Of a DNA stretch of 64,000 nucleotides, positions 25,801 through 41,800 are shown piece by piece (positions within the stretch are counted from its first letter, which is position 1; every line of letters starts with the position of its first letter). Source of the DNA: Zonotrichia leucophrys gambelii. Taxonomy: Eukaryota; Chordata; Aves; Passeriformes; Passerellidae. A program made the position numbers and the translations under genes. The notes under the pieces are model-generated. The model was not told the origin of the DNA, did no database searches, and saw only the letters and a list, made by a program, of their open reading frames with translations. The stretch lies in the NCBI RefSeq assembly GCF_028769735.1, contig NC_088172.1, positions 37,534,397 to 37,598,396 of the forward strand, written 5' to 3'.

Positions 25801-28800
25801 TAAATTCTGGAAACATTATCTATCCCAATTCTAAGAGTTCCATGAAACCAGTGGGGGAAAGAAAAGAAAGTAGGACTTTATAGACTTCTAGAACCTGCTT
25901 AAAAGAAAAACATGTTTTCTTTAGTAGTAGCAGTTATCCATGAGGAGCAATGCTTCAAATAAGGATGGGCTAGGATCTCTCTGCAGTTAGGCACTACACT
26001 GATGCCATCTCCAACAGACAGTGAGAGCCATCAATTCGGATAAACAGTTGCTACCCACAAGCCTAATGTGACCTCTCTAAGCTGAAAATTACTATTCCTT
26101 GAGTCTCCAATCAAACATCTGACAAGCCTGACCATGCCTCAGCCTTAGGAGTTCAACCAGATGACACCCAGTGAATTTACCACATTAAGTTACAGGAAAT
26201 GCCTTGCCTTGGAGAAGGAAGATCTCCAGACTCTAATCTGTTAATGATTATGGATTTTTAGAAAAATCTACTAAAAATCTGTCTTTTACTGATGGAGTAA
26301 ATTTCCATTTACTACAATATTTTTGACCTTTAGGATTGCAGCCTTAAACTGTGCCAGGAACAGAAGCAGTTCAGTAAAAAGCTCTTTCTCTTCTGGTCTG
26401 AGAGTCTCCTTGCCTTCCACTCATGCCCACTGAGCTGAAGCACCAGAAAAGACCAGGGGGTAATAGGCTTTAATCATAAAGCACTTTTAGTAGACTGTCT
26501 TTGTACTCTTCAGATCTCCCTCACCTGCTTGTAAACACTATTTGAGTGATTTTGCATTTACTTTTAGTAAAGCAGCAAGTGATGCAAATACAAAAGCCCT
26601 TGTTTGCCTGCCTCTGGCCTCACACTGCCTCAGCTGGACAGAGAGGAATGCTGCTCCCTGTTCCTCTGTGCTGGGCACAGACGGTGGGATGTACCAGATG
26701 TACCACACTGAACTTGGTTGGGCATGTCTAACCTCAGATGTGCTTCATCTCAGCCCAGAAAATCCCTCTATGAGCGACTGTATCCATCCTTTGTCTGTAC
26801 AGAATGAGAAGACTAGAGTACATAGCTTGGGTACATGTTTTACGCCACAGATGTAAATAAAAATAGAGAAGAAGAATTTAAGTAAATTAGAAAGTGTCTC
26901 ACATTTTAATGTGGAACAAGGTTAGAGAATAGAGAGAGAAAAGTTCAGGGACTTCTCCCACTCTTCAGATGTCTCAAACAATAACAAGAGGTCTAGAAAT
27001 AAAGCAGAGAATTCAACTTCCACTGAAGTCTGAGGTAGAGTTTTCAGAAGAGCAGGAGGCTTAATGCTCACAGTATGAGCTGCTACCCTGCCAAAAAATC
27101 ATTTCATTTTGCCCTCTGGGAATCCAAAGTCTCTTAGGTTTGTGAATACAATCACTAAGCCAACCAAGGATGTTTGTGCCTTCTCAAGTTTTGGCAGAGT
27201 TTTCTTTTGACGTCACAGCTTCAGGTCCATTTAAGGACACTGACACAACTGCCTAACTTGAAATCCTATGCCTTGTCAACACTAAGTGAGTAGCTTATGG
27301 ATGTGAAAAACAATTTAGCATCCACAAAGGTCCTAGCAAAGCTATTAAAATTTATAGTACCATTTTGCTGATATTGTGACAGCATTTCTGAAGAAAGACT
27401 TTATCTGTATTTTGTAGCAAGAGGGATAGAGACCTCTTACTTGCCAAACAAAGGAAGTACTAGAAGCTGGGAGCTGATAGAAATCTGTTCTGCTATAAAA
27501 CACAGTGATTAAAGAAGGCAATCCACCTCCTTAGTCCATCAGAAATGCCTTTGTCAGACTGTGATATAGTTGGTAAAGATGTCTTTTTGAAGGAAGAGGA
27601 AGATTTTTATTTCTTTGAAACACCAGTTCAAGGGCTAGGGTTGGCTTTTTTAACTTACAAATTAATGTTGGGAGAATATAATTCAGAAGAAGAATTTACA
27701 GCACAGATGACAGAGTACCCTCATAGCATCCTGTAACTTCAGAATGAAGTTACAAACTCCATTTATTATTTCCAATCTGGCTGTAACTCATTCTACACAG
27801 ATATGTTGAATAACTTGCCTTAACAAATGGCAGATTTCCATTTTGCCTGCAATGAGTATCAGCTAGAAATAGGCAACATTTTTCCTCAGTAGGCCACTTA
27901 AGCAATCACAAAGGTGTTTTACAAGCAATTCACACAATTGCAAATAGGGAAAAACTATTACATTTCAGTCTTAAATCCATTTTGTTTGGATGACCTGCTG
28001 TAAAACTTTAACACACCATCACCAGGATTATTTTCATGTAGCAACCTGCCCAGAAACAATAACCCCATATACATCCTTTTAAAGTGTGGTTACTGCAAGT
28101 TGTTAATTTTTCAATACACATCTCTAGTATTTATGATTAAATACCAAGAAATGTTTAAAATCAACAAGTTTCTGATAAGCAGTATTCTATTTTTTGCTTT
28201 AACCTCCATTAATACTGGCAAGTCTCCCTAGATACTTTACTGAAGCTGACTAAAACAATTCTTCTCTTTTTACCATAATAAAAAGTTCAAGAAGTATAAA
28301 GCAAACTTTCTTGCCTTTCCCTGCCACCACCCCCAGAGCCAGTTTCACAAAGAATTGGTCAGATGTGGTGCTTTAATCACAGGAGAAAGTTTATATAAAA
28401 AGCTCTAACTGCTTCTTGACTGATCATATATTACACATCTCGATGTGCAGTGATTACAGAACCTCTGTCATTCATAATTGTTACCTTGTGGTCCATCTGG
28501 ATTACCAAATTCTTCCCAGTTTTTTCGTGACTCTTCATCAGTTAAGCTAGTTACAAGAAGAGATATTAAGTTAATACAGAAGACATTTCTCTAAACCATT
28601 AACAACCAGAAACTTTAAATTTGGCAGTCACACTATCCTTTGGAGGTGGTTTGGAAAGCTACAAAGCTTCTGGTAATTTTTTTTTTGTATGAAATCTAAT
28701 CAGAAACAACACTGCTGTATTCCTCCTTGATACATAAGCAAATTTTTTAAGAACTCTGACAGGAAATCAGACACACAAGATGCCCATGCAGGAGATGTCA

Positions 28801-31800
28801 CAATCACATCTCCCTTTCATGACAGTGAGTGCATACCCATCAGCATACAATATTTCTTGATGCCACGTTACAGCACAAAAAATTTTGAAAGAAAGAGGTT
28901 GAAATTGATCTTATTTTTTAGAAGGAGGGTAAATACAGAAGATTGATCAGAAGTAGTCCATATGGGCCTTTTTCTTATTCTAGACCTTTAGTCTTTGACA
29001 GCCTGTGTTTCATTCTTGTTGGGTTTTTTCCCTGGAACTACCAAGTTTTATAATTTACTACTCTCTCATTAAATAAGACACCACCTCCTAAATCTTAAAG
29101 TTTCTGTGTCTGTTCAGTAATGACAATTTTTTTGGCAATTGTGACAGTTTTTTGGCAATTGACAGAATCCCTGTTACTAGAAGGAAGAACACTGCTTTAT
29201 AAAACAGAGTACCTGGCTTTCACTGTATGAAAGATTTTATCTCATATTAAAAACCCAATGAAGAAGTCAGGCCTCCCCTGATCACTTCTAAGTCTCCCAT
29301 TTGTTGCTAAGCAGACTCACCAAATGAGCAGCTTTTATAGTCTTTCAAGACATCATGGCTAAGGAACTTCACCATCATTTACTTCACAATATGCCTCTGC
29401 ACAGCCCATGCACCAGTGTTTGAAGTATCAAACTGTAGCACCAAGTGTTTGAGGACTGGCTTGCAAAGCAAATAATTTACTTGTTTCAGGAGTTCAAAAA
29501 GGCATGCCAGAATTTCCAACTGAAGAGAGCTTCAAAGTGATACAGATGTGTTTAAGCAAAAAGTATGATTTCCAAACTGCTCAAGTGAGCATGGTGTTGG
29601 TTCTCCTTCCCACCTCTTCCCAAACAGGACTCTCCATTGTTGCAGAGTTTTGTTCAGACATGGCTCATAGAAAAAGGCCATGATCATATACAGCTGGTTA
29701 AAAAGTAAAAGGCAGCTGTAAGCAGCAAGTTCTCAGGCTTTTTCCTCAAAAACAATAAACACTGTGTCCGTGGCTAAGTGATGGGAAAAAACATGGTGGA
29801 AAACATGGAGTCCTTGAAGGGTGCTCAATAACAAGTCAACAGCAGGGTGAGGAAAACAAGTATTAGCCTCAACAAGAAACCACAAGTATTAACAACAAAG
29901 GAGGGGTTGGCATGTAATCTGTAACAAATGATGAGCTCAGGTTTTGCAATATGTAGGAGCTTAATTAACACTACTATAAAAGTGTGTAAGCTGGATCAAT
30001 AAATTGGAGATCGATGATCATGGCTAGGATGTGCAAGTCTCCTTTCACTTTCCTCACTCCATCAGTAAGGTTAACCACACACACACGACTGACTTCAAGG
30101 CAGAAATCATCACTTGCTAGGTTCCCTGACGATGTGACTGACCCAATAAACCCCAGCAACTGAAGAAGTCTCAGAAGAAATGGGCAAGAGTGACATGTTG
30201 TGACCACAGTGACTCAGCACAGCTGCTGCAGACTCCACCTCAGCACAAAGGGAGCATGAAGGTGGCCTTTGTTTTACATTAAAAAACCGATCAACAGATG
30301 AAGGGATCAACTAGTGGCATAAACATTTCTCTTTGAGTGCATAAAAAGCTATGAATGTCTCAAGTTTGAGACATCAGCATGGGGGGGAGTAAATACCTGG
30401 CTCAGTCCACCAGAGTATAAAAACCAGACAACTCAAACTCTGTAGAGAACAAAGGGCTCCAGCTGGCTTCAAGCCACACATGCCTTCCCATCAGCATCCT
30501 GACAGTGAGTGCATTAGAGACACCAGTAACGGGAATCCCACTGGTATTGGGATTGAACTGTGTATTGAAATGCCTGTATATTTTGATTTCCTTTATACCA
30601 AATTCTTATATTAGACATCTCTCAGGTACTAAATAAATAAAAATGCTGTAAGAGATAAGATAAAAAATACTCCAGAGGAAAAGCAGATTCAAGGAGTCAG
30701 CTTTTAAGAACTATACAGGAATTATCAAACAGTCACCAAGTAAAAAATCAGGACTGCAAGCATAACTGGAAAGGGATAGGGGGAAGCTGAGAGAAAACAG
30801 ATTCAGAATGAAAACATCCTTTTCACTGGATAGAACAGTTAAAGAAATGTTTTTCTTTGGCTTTACCAGCAGGTGAAATGAACAGTAAATATATTTTCTA
30901 AGCATCACTTCAAAACTGCTATAAAAGAGTCAGTTAGTTAAAAACAACAACACCCATTTTGCTCTCTGTCATCTTTAAGATTTAATATGTGTTCTACTGG
31001 AAACACTTTTCCTAGCTGACATGAAAGTTAACACAAAGAACTAACACCTTACAGTATTCTGACAGGTACAAAACAAATTATCCTTCCTAACTCGTACAAA
31101 GCAAATACTCACTGCAGGAAGACACATTCTGACTTCTGTTACAAATCTGAACACATTTCTTCCTGCCTGCTTGCACCCTCCTTGTTCTTACTGTAAAGGC
31201 TGTTCTGCCCATAATATTATGATTCCCATTTTTTCATAGGCAAAAAAGAAACTTACGCTGCATAGGCTTTAGCAATCCTCATGAACATAACTTCATCTCC
31301 TCCTTTATCTGGATGGTATTTTAGGGATAGTGCACGGTACTGTTTCTTTATTTCTGATATACTTGCTCCCTACAAAAGGAAAGGTTTGCATTTATTAATA
31401 AATACCTTAAATAAAATTCATTCTTTATATATAATCCTAATATAAATTGTATAGTATTTTTCTGAACCATTCACTGAAGAATTATATTGTAACACAGGAT
31501 CATGAAACTATGTTTAATTTAAACATTATTATTTTTCTGATAAAATTCTTACAACCATTATGTTCTCAAATGAAGACAGAAGTTCAGAGTCTAACTAAAA
31601 CACACTCAGACGACTGAATACTGGGTTTTATCCAGATTATTTTGCTTGTCCATCCACAGGAAAAACAAAAAAGGAAGGATTTCATATCTGTTTGGTGAAT
31701 CTTAAACATATGCATGAATACAAGGAACTCTCATTTGCAATATTCTTCTATTTAAGCATAGTTCACAGATCAAGTATGATGGTTCACTTGCAGCTTGCAT

Positions 31801-34800
31801 GCAGAAATAAATCTGTCAGTCACCAGGAAAAGCAGATTTCCTGCCACTTAAAAAGACCTTTGACTAGAATCATCCTACCCATAAATTATTTCAAACTTCT
31901 TGAACAAAGGGAATACATTACCTATACCTGAGAAAGATTGATTTTTATTCTACTCTTTGTGTTGTCAAATGCCACCAACACAATCCCTTGTGCATTAACT
32001 TCCAGCTTGGACTGTGAACTTCACTACTCAAGATAGCCCAACAAAACTTTATAGTAAGCTCAGCTTAAGTTTTTCTATATGTTATCTGCTAAGTTTTTCA
32101 CAACAATTACCACAAGACTTTCCAGTATTTTGTGCCAGAGAAGCCTAGCATGCTGACCTTAACTGCATAATAAACACACAAGAATTTATTCACAGATGAT
32201 GGTACTGTTTCAATAAATTTAAACCAGAAATTAAACTACCCTGAGGCCTCACGTGCTGTTACTTTATCTCACTTTATACAGTCTGCCATATTCTAACACT
32301 ATTTTTCAACAGCATGCCTGATTTAATGCACAGGATGAATTTACTCCATTATAAATTAGACTTCAGCTAAAACCAGGTGTTTCAAGACTAGAGAAAGAAT
32401 GCCAGATAGGGAGAAGAAGGTAAAAAGCAGGGAAAAAAGAACAAACAGAAGGAAAAAAAAAACCAAGCTGTTTGAGATGTGTTTTCATGGCTCATATGAA
32501 TGCTGTCTGTTAGAAAAAAAACCTAATTTTTTCTTTCTGACTCAAATGGTCCACAAAATCCCAGAAAAGTTGACAAGTTTTTCATCTACAATAAATTCTT
32601 ACTCCTCATTTTCAAAAGCTAGGCTACAGAGGTTAGGCCTGACTTACAGAAAAGCTTAGCAGCTTTGGACAGCTGGTGTCAGTCTGCTTGGAACACAGAG
32701 TGTGCCTGTATATAATCCCTTTTGAGATTCATCTTTATGCCTTGGATGCCAGCTTTGAAACTGCAGTACAGATACTCATCAAATAAAAAAATTAATATTT
32801 GAGCACCTTATGTGTTAGTGAATTCCAGTGGCATGCTTCAAAAAGAGCAAAGTGCTCTTCAAAACAGAGTGCTGATATTGCATATAAAATCTGGTGTAAG
32901 TACATTATCTGGACTTTGTTGGTGCTGTGGTTCTTCTCAGGGAATAAAAGCCTCTTGTTATAAACTGATATGCTAACATGAAAAATAATCTTGACTAGAG
33001 TATGAATGCAAAGAAGTGAATTACTGTGCCTCAAAACTTTGAAGTGCTTCCCTCTGCAATCATTTTAATTTTTTTAAAGTTTAGGGGGAGGGGGTTGTGG
33101 TGTTTCAGGGTTTTTTTTAATAACAATAACAGTTCCATTATCTAACTACACTTCAGCATCTGTAGCACCTCATCAGCAGGACCAGTTACAACTCTCAGAG
33201 TTCCATTTGAATGGTAACAGAAGAAATCTGTTCATTTTTCACGTAGTCCAAACTGAAAATCTTTCAAGAGATTTAATAGAAATTGCTTGATAGGAAGAAA
33301 CAGGCTCAGATTTTGAACTCTTTTCTTGAGCCCTACTTCAACTATCTATCTTCACAACTGTCTTTTCATCCCCCTCTTAAAATCTCTGGCTCTCATTCAG
33401 CTTGTCCTTATGAGAACATGCTCCATCTCTCAGTTCTTAAGGCATTCCAGAATTGCTTTCTTTGCCTGGGTAAGTTGCACATGTCTTGAGCACGTGTACA
33501 AATTTTTATCAATAAACACAAAGCTATAATTCACTACGTGCATTCCTTTCTTTCCCTCCTGGGTTGTTTCTTGTAGAAATTTCAGAAGGATAACAAAGGA
33601 AAATACTCTGATGTATTTCCTAGCCTGATTTCTTTAATTAAAGCTAACCCAATTATATGAACATTTAAACTGCATGGGTCCAACAGATACCATTTAACAG
33701 TAAAAACTTGCATTGCTCCTTCCTGTGCATCAGTGGGAGAACACAAGTCAGCAGCAGTGAGTTGAGCAGTGGTTGAATTGCAGTAACTTGGCTCCAGACA
33801 TGACAGGCAGGTGTTCTACCTGTCTAGCTAGAAATAGGCTACAGACTTCTCACCTGCTATAAATGGCTTTCTTAGCACAAGGTGCTGCTTTTCTCTGCTG
33901 ACAAGTCAACATCATTTAAAGGCAAGAGATGTATTTGCTAAAGTTCACATACATATTAAGCTCTCACAGTAACAATATGCATCACATTTAATCAAAACAG
34001 GTACATTCAAAGCTCGTTCATGTTCTTGTGCTGAGCTGATCTACAGTGTATTTCTTCAGACTTGAGAGTGAAACATACCTCAGACTCCAGAACTGGAAAG
34101 ATTACTCTACTGTTATTCAAAAGAGGAGCCTTGGATCAGGAAATAATTAACATAAGCAGACAATCTGCTCAAGGTATTGTGGTTAAGATGAAAAGTTTAA
34201 AAGAAGTTCAGAAAGTCTATCCTTGGGATATATAATTTTTGCATCCATTTTGAATCAGTCTTTCAGTATAAACAAAGCACTGCATCTATTTTCTAGATAG
34301 ACAGTATATCTTTTTTTTTATCCCAGTTCAATAAACCTATTGGCTGGGATCACTGTTTAGAAGTTGTTGTTTGCATTCACAGATACAACCAAAATTAAAG
34401 CCAGCCTGCACTACATCAAAACATGCATCACCAACACCCTTCAGTGAAACCTCTCATTTACAAATATTGCTCTGTACAGAAAACTGTAAATCAAATGAAT
34501 TGACATTCTTGTTTATACAGTTACTTCAGCATGCCTAAAAGTTCCTATTCAGAAGATTTACACTGGGCATACAAAACAGATTTTTTTGGTTGTTTTCCTG
34601 TACATAGAGAGGAAAACAACATCACAATAGGATTTTAAAACACCTATCTCATTACATTTTGAAGGCACTAGATATAAAAGTTAAAAATTGGTACAGATAT
34701 AGGCAAAAACCACGTAACAACTGACTGTAACATGCAGCAGTAACTTTCACATGCCAAAAAAGAACAAAACCACTAGATAGATTCACTAAATTTCCTCTGT

Positions 34801-37800
34801 TTGAAAAAACAAGTCCAAGATTAACATCTATACACAGCATATACAGTTACAGTAGTACAGACTAGTGAAAGATGTTATTACTTACAGGATCCAAATGTAA
34901 CACTTCATAAGGGTTGTATTCTTGATACTCTCTGTCTGTTTTGGAAACTTTGTATGCAAGGAACAAAAATAATGCCCAGCCAGCAAGGAGGACTATTTTC
35001 CTGTTTGGAAGAAAAAGAATTTTTTAAATACACAAATCCACTAGCTCTAGCACCATTCTAATAACACTGAAAGCCATCTTGTATCACTCTTCAAGAAATA
35101 GTATTAAAACAGCAAGAAACACTAAGCAAGAAACACTAAAGCAGGTATTTCAGTTTTAATACCACTTTTTCTCCTAGCTTTTAACAAGGACAATCCACTA
35201 CCACAAAGTCTCCGTTTTTTAACTGTCTTTCTCAGCAGGTATACACTATTATTTCTGATTTTTAAAGGATGTCTAGGATCTAGTTAAAATCAATGTTTTA
35301 AAAGAAAAAAAAAAAAAACACAAAAAGCTGACACAGGTGCATAACAGACAGCAAAACATTTTGAGGATGGGCATAAGGAACTGATAAAGGGTTCACCTTC
35401 AAACATACAAAGTTATTATTCTTTTATATTTGAGTATATATGTTCACATACTAAATATTTAAATCAAAAAATTGGGCTAGCACTACTAATTTCAATGAGG
35501 GAGAATAATTTTTTTGAACAAATAAAAGCATTGTTTACTTTTTTCTACGGCTGAGGCTCACTGGTCTCATTCCTCAGGTATTTTATACAGGACAAAAAGT
35601 ATGCACCTAGATTTCAAACCCTACTAGACAATAATGATTACCTATTAATTATTCAAATATTGCAGATTGCAAATGTCTCTTTAGTGATGCAAAAGTAACG
35701 AATCCCTGCTTTGATTACAAACCAGTGTATTTGTATATAAAATAAGGTAAGAATTGCTTAATGGGAAGCCATGCAAATGAAACGTACGTACTTCACTGTA
35801 GGAATGATGTTCTGCTGTGGCTTCAGCAGCCGCAAGCGGTACCACAAACACCTTCCATACACATTCCTTATATTCTTTAATCGGATTTGCTCTGTAAAAA
35901 CAGAGAGATTGTGATTAACCAAGCTGGCAACACACAGAACGGCAAACATGCCCACCTCACCCCAAACAGGCAGTACAAGGTCATTTGGAGGACTAACATA
36001 AGGTCCAGCATAACCAAAAGAAAGAATGCTTTCTATCCATTTAAGTGATACTGTACATGCATAAACATAAGAAGTTGGTCAGATTACTCTCTCTACCTAA
36101 AAGAAAACTGTTCCATTTCCTGTATGCTACATAGTAACCATCACATGTGAACCCAACCTTTGCCTAACATGCACCTGTAAACTTTCCTTCTGCCACTCAA
36201 CACCAAAAGTTTCCCTTTTCAGTATGTCAGCAGTGGCATGCAGGAAAAACAAACAGAATGCAACCCACAGGAAAACTGGTGTTTGTATACAAATAGAGTA
36301 CAGCAGGAACAACAGCAAGTTATGGATAAATCAGATCTTTTTTGCTTTGCCTTTGTCTGACAAAAGGAGCTTCCTTTTTACACAAGTGAATTTACCATGC
36401 CACTGCCCTGCAATATCATGCAGACCCTGATCACACTGCAGTGAACACCTTATACATTCCTCAAAGTAAAGCTCTGCAGTGAAATATGAATTGTACTTTC
36501 TCTGGATCTTAGCTCTGGAATCCATATTCTGTCAGGGAAAAAGGTTCAGAGTTTTAAAAGCAGACAATTAGAGTTCTCTTGTTTCTTCTCAGTCCAGATC
36601 ATGGCTTCCCATTACAGTGTAAGAGCACTTCAGACAACATGCTTTGATATGGGATTTCAGGGAGACAAGTGTGTCTGGGGTGGGAGCAAATGCTTTTCCT
36701 CCAGCCAAAACCACTTCATGCTCGATGGGTAAAATCCTTCACAATAGTGAATCTCTCCTACAGTTTTAGGAATAGGTATTAAAGAGCCTTGCAAAGCAAA
36801 GGCACAATGCACCCGTGGGGCTTTTGAGTTAATCTCACTAACACTACCCCATGCATCAAGGTACTGTTAAAGCACACCCCTCACAAGAGGATGGAGACTG
36901 CCACTTCATTCTTGTAAATAATCTGGGAAAGCATCCCATGCTTGCTTTATTTCCCTCCATATTGTTCTCAATGCATACAAAGTTCCTGAGATTCACAAGC
37001 AGATTTTCCCCAATACAATTCTTACTCACAAGGGTTCTCACAAGTGCATACTGTAGTAACTTAAATAATGTATGTGAATGTCCAGCCAAAACTACATCTT
37101 AACACACTTTTCAAGTTCAAGAAATATAACTAGTACTGATACTAAAGAAAACCTGAGTGCCATCTCTTTCATGACTTTATCAGAGGTCTTACAGAAGTTT
37201 AGGTAGATTACATAGGTTGGTCTTTCCTTGTTGACTGCTGCAGTCACTTCTTTTGTATTCTGGGCATCAAAAGAGGTACAAGTAGAGAGTGTTAAACAGC
37301 TGACTTCTCCTGATCAGAACTTATGCAAACCTTTTGAATATCCAGTTCCTTAAGCCTGAGGCATTTGCTTCTTCTGCATGGGTAACACAGACCACACAGC
37401 TCTTGGGTAAAACAGAACACTAGCAGGTTGGAAAGGGTGGAGAAGACCTCAGGAGATCACCTAATAAAACCCTGCTGCTCAGAGGAGAGTCAAAAAAGCT
37501 GCTGCTCAAGGTCTGGCTGTAGGCATTTGGAGGGGCTTCAAAGACAGAGCTCACTGTGCCTCTGAACAACCTATTATACACTCTGACCATCCTCATGTGG
37601 CAAAAATTTCTCTTATCTGTCTCAACCTCTGCTCTGATTTACTAATCACACAATGGGTGAGGACACAGGACATACAGACACAGAAGAAAGCTAATTACAG
37701 GTTGGATTTCCAATTTTCAGAGATTACATTCAACCTGGTTTACAATTCAGCCATGCCTGGCTTAAGTTTGGATTTGAAGTTCACCTATCTTACATACCTG

Positions 37801-38857
37801 TTTCCAAAGAAACAGGAGGATACACCCAATCTTCAGGAATGTTTGACAATTGATTCCTACCTAAACCTAATAATTTTGTTCCAGGTTCTGGAGGTTCCAA
37901 AAAGTGCTTTAAAAAACTACAAAGCAAAACAAAACAACAACAAAAAACCTAAGGGGAAGTTATTTTCCATCCTTCTAAGAAAAAAGAGAAGATTGCACAT
38001 TTATTGTTATTGGACACAGGCAATTCTAGAAGAGAGAGAACCAAAAAGAGGTACAGCTGGCAATTATACTGAGAAGTTTTAATCCCCAGAATCTTGTTTC
38101 AGCTGCAACAAACAAAGGTCAGTTTCAAAGGTTCAGTTTCACAAATAAGACTACTGGCATCAGTATTTATATCTAAAGCATATAAAAGTTTCAAAGTATC
38201 AGTCAATTTTTATGACAGCCAAAAGCAAGCAAAAAGCTAATATCAGAATCAACAGAAGCCACCAGTCTTCCATTATTCTACCCCAAACTGCAGGAAAGGA
38301 CAGAAATACGTCCTAGCCTCCTGTGTTCTTTCTACCTCCAGGCTACTACAAAAAGCAAAGTCACTTAGTCCAGAATAAAGTTCCAGTGGACTCTGTCAGG
38401 AAAAGAAATAGGAGGAGGCACACATGAAATATTCTGCCACCCAGGTGCAGACAATTCATCCAAAGGAGAATGGTTTTGAAAGAAAATTACTTCTTTCAGC
38501 AAGGAACACAGAGCGTCAGAGTTCTGCAGCCCTAGGAAATGCCAAGATCACTTTAAAGCCAGACTTTCACAAAACTCATTTGTAGTGTGTCATCCTCTCT
38601 CTACACCTGAATGGAAAACTTGTACCTGTGGAAAGTAGCAAGAGGTGCAAGTAATACAGCATGCAAGTCTTGAGTAAAGGTTACAGCACAGGGACGCCAC
38701 GGCTCTAAGTATTACATCTGTTCTGTTAAAACTGAGGGCAACAGGCTCAGTCAAAACACCCCAGAGTTTCCAGGTTCCCTGGATTTTACTCAGGGTTCCA
38801 CAGTTTTAATCCTCTAAACTGTACACTTAAGTAGGCTCGTATTTACTTTCCACAATT

Positions 38858-38893
<36 letters not shown>

Positions 38894-41800
38894 GCAAAAT
38901 CTGAACTCCTGGGCTTCTTTCTACTTCAACAATAACAGAAATCAAATAATTGTATCAACAACTTATTTAATGAGGTCTTGAACTGAGGCGCTCTGTAAAA
39001 ATTGACTTTCTTAAGCACTTAACCATTTCTCAGATAACAGATGAAGTAGGAAAAGGCTACCCTACTTTTTCACTAAGCCATCGATGCTTAACTCTGTTGA
39101 CAGTTTCCTTGATAATTATTACTGACAAAGAATCCACATGGACATAGTATTTTATCTGAGATAATTTTAAAAGTCACAGGGTGAGGAAAAAAACCCACAG
39201 ACTTACTTTCAAAAATGACACTGACAAACATTTATAACTATGTTGTAAAAGAAGTAACCCATCTTTACCAGCAACCAAGCGGCAGGATTGAAACTCACAG
39301 CAAGCTCATAGTCAGCAGCTCCTCTGAAGTACTGAGCAATTTCAACTTTATTATAATAGGATTGACTTCTACAGTAAAACTCCAAATTAAGAGGCATGAA
39401 GCAAATTAAATTGATTTTAAAGTGTTCTAAAACTCTGTTGCTTAAATGCAAAAGCCTTCAAATAAGCACTAGTGTTCCCACTGGGATTACTTTAAAAAAA
39501 TTTAAAATGGAAAGCAGGTTTCAGGATTTTAAATGCACCATAGCAGTGAAGAATTAAACCATCTGATAGATGCTTTCTAACCTTAATGTCTATCATTATA
39601 AGAATTGTCCTCATGACCCTCATTATTTATCTATAAAGAGGTCATGTCCAGGTTAGCCTCTTAACTAAAACATTTATAGCTGAATAATCTCACCCGAGTT
39701 GTTTTCAAAGAGATTTTTCTCTCTAGTAAATATTCACAGAAATAAGCCAAAAAAATTATGTGTTTTGAGTAACATTTTAAGTATTAAAACCCAAGCAGTT
39801 CATTAACTACAAAGAGACCTACGAAATACTTAACAACAAAGCTGCTTTTTTCCAGAGCATGTTTTGCAGCAACTAGATAAAGCTTAAAAGGAACAAAAAG
39901 GAACCTAACTTTCCATTCCCACAATTCCACACATATTTGCTGACCAAAAGATAGCAAAAAGATTAGATTTGTTACTACTAGATTTAAAAAACAGCAACAT
40001 AAGACAATTCAATATCCTGAAAGTTAACCTCTTTTCAGAGTTTACTTACCCAAGCTTTGTATTTACAGTCAGCTGGGCACAGTTCCACATTACAATACTG
40101 CTAATCAAGCCACTTCCAAACCTTGTCCTTCCTATTAGTGTACTGTCTCGTTTGCACTGCCAAAACAGTCAGTGGAACTAACTATAATAACATTTAAGCT
40201 CCATCGCCTAATTTATCAGATTTATAGTAGGACTGGAGTTATAGCTGCATTGCAAAACTTGAACAGAATCTGACAGGAATCAGGAAACTGGACATTTTAC
40301 CATGGAACAACACCCACATGAGTCAAGGTTATCAATTACAGACAAAGCCAACAACAATGCTGAGCTCCAAGATTACACACTCTTAACTATTAACTGAATT
40401 TTATCAGTTTGGTGTGGGGAGGAAACCAGAACACATTCAATCCAAAATAAATGCAAACAAAAGTCACTAAACATATCATCAGTCATTAAAAATGCTTGTA
40501 GTCAGTACTGTTCTGATGCACACCCTGAAGAAACTCTAATAAAAGACAGAAATAGTGGACACAAGGATAAGTACCATACATCCAACCAGCATCAGTACAG
40601 TCTTTGGTAAAGTCCTCTCAGGGAAGTAAACATACAGAACAGATCCTGCTGATACAGTCTGTGGTTTCCAAAAGGCTTTTGAAAGGTTCCCTTTACAAGT
40701 CTTTCAGAACAACCATCTAACTATTGCAAAAATAAATATATGACTAGAAGACAGAGTGAATTACCAATTCTCCCAGCAGAAGGAAATCACCAGGAGCTCT
40801 GCAGGAATCTGTGTTGGAACTACAACACATTTCATTAATAAGTAATCAGACTAAAAGGGTGAGCAGTAAAATAAAGCTTCTGGATGATATGAACTTATTC
40901 TGGGTAACAAGGACAAGTGCATCCTGGAGAATTGTAAAGAACAAGCAAGTGCACTTCTGAATGGCACATGCAATCGAGAGTATGAAAACAAAGTCCAGTG
41001 GGGGCTAGTCTAATTCTATGGATACAAGGATGAGCTCAAGGCTGACCATTACCTCTCAGAATGCAATCTTGGTGTTGTAAAACTCAGCTGAAAAATAAAA
41101 ATCAGAGCATGTGTTTAGAGCATTCCTATGCGAAAAGGAAGGGATTATTACTCCACCACGTAAGCTGGAGGTATGTCCAACCTTGAGGCTGTACATACCT
41201 CAAATGTGATGCACAGCCCTAGCCCCACCTCCTAAAGAGGTTCAACCAGAAAACATTCAATTAAGGTGAACAAGGGCCATCAAATGTATAAGGAGATTTA
41301 TGTACAAAATATAATCTACAAATCTTCTAGCTGAGAGAGTAAAGTGCAAGGAGAGGTAATGGAAGGGTGTAAAAAACCTAAGTGACAGCCAGGACTGAAT
41401 GTTTACTTCCTCTTCCAGTAGAGCAAAGAAGGATTGTTAAGCAACATCAGAAGCAGCTGCAAAACAAAGGTGATTATTTGTGGTGTGGGCAGCAGATACA
41501 GTGACCTCCCTCACACAGGATGGTACAGATGCTATAACAAAAGTTACTGAACTCAAAACCACTGGAAACACAGAGAATATGCAAAGGAAACACCATTTAT
41601 GCTTGTCCTGTTATTCCTTCCTTAAGGCACTCACTTCTGTAATACTACATAAAAACCCCCACCTGATCTGAGCCACTATGTCCATGCTTTTGCTTCCAAA
41701 GAAAAAAAGAATATTTGAAACTTTACTGGCAGGGCACAATGCTTACAAATATCCTAGTTTCAAACAGTTCATCCAGCCAATCATGATAAAGCAATCTTCT

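Larger units (their letters stand above)
24144..28484 (-). other. SEC63 intron 5
   Basis: Contains the compact LTR element at 24633-25657. The rest (25658-28484) is AT-rich with chance frames of up to about 104 codons and no recognised family. Confidence 0.7.

Noticed and set aside
26542..26856. Plus-strand 104-codon frame in intron 5.
   Set aside because: No recognised domain, and overlapping frames are equally open; no transcript signals.
27545..27736. Plus-strand 63-codon frame with an acidic, protein-like composition in intron 5.
   Set aside because: No flanking splice sites or recognised family; within chance expectation for AT-rich intron.
33790..33835. Short inverted repeat around GACAGGCAGGT and ACCTGTCT, considered as a hairpin RNA.
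   Set aside because: The stem is short and mismatched, with no sign of a microRNA precursor.
37597..38082. Plus-strand frame of 161 codons inside SEC63 intron 1.
   Set aside because: No motif or family similarity. Its 5' end overlaps a CR1 relic and it ends in A-rich sequence, so it is most likely chance.
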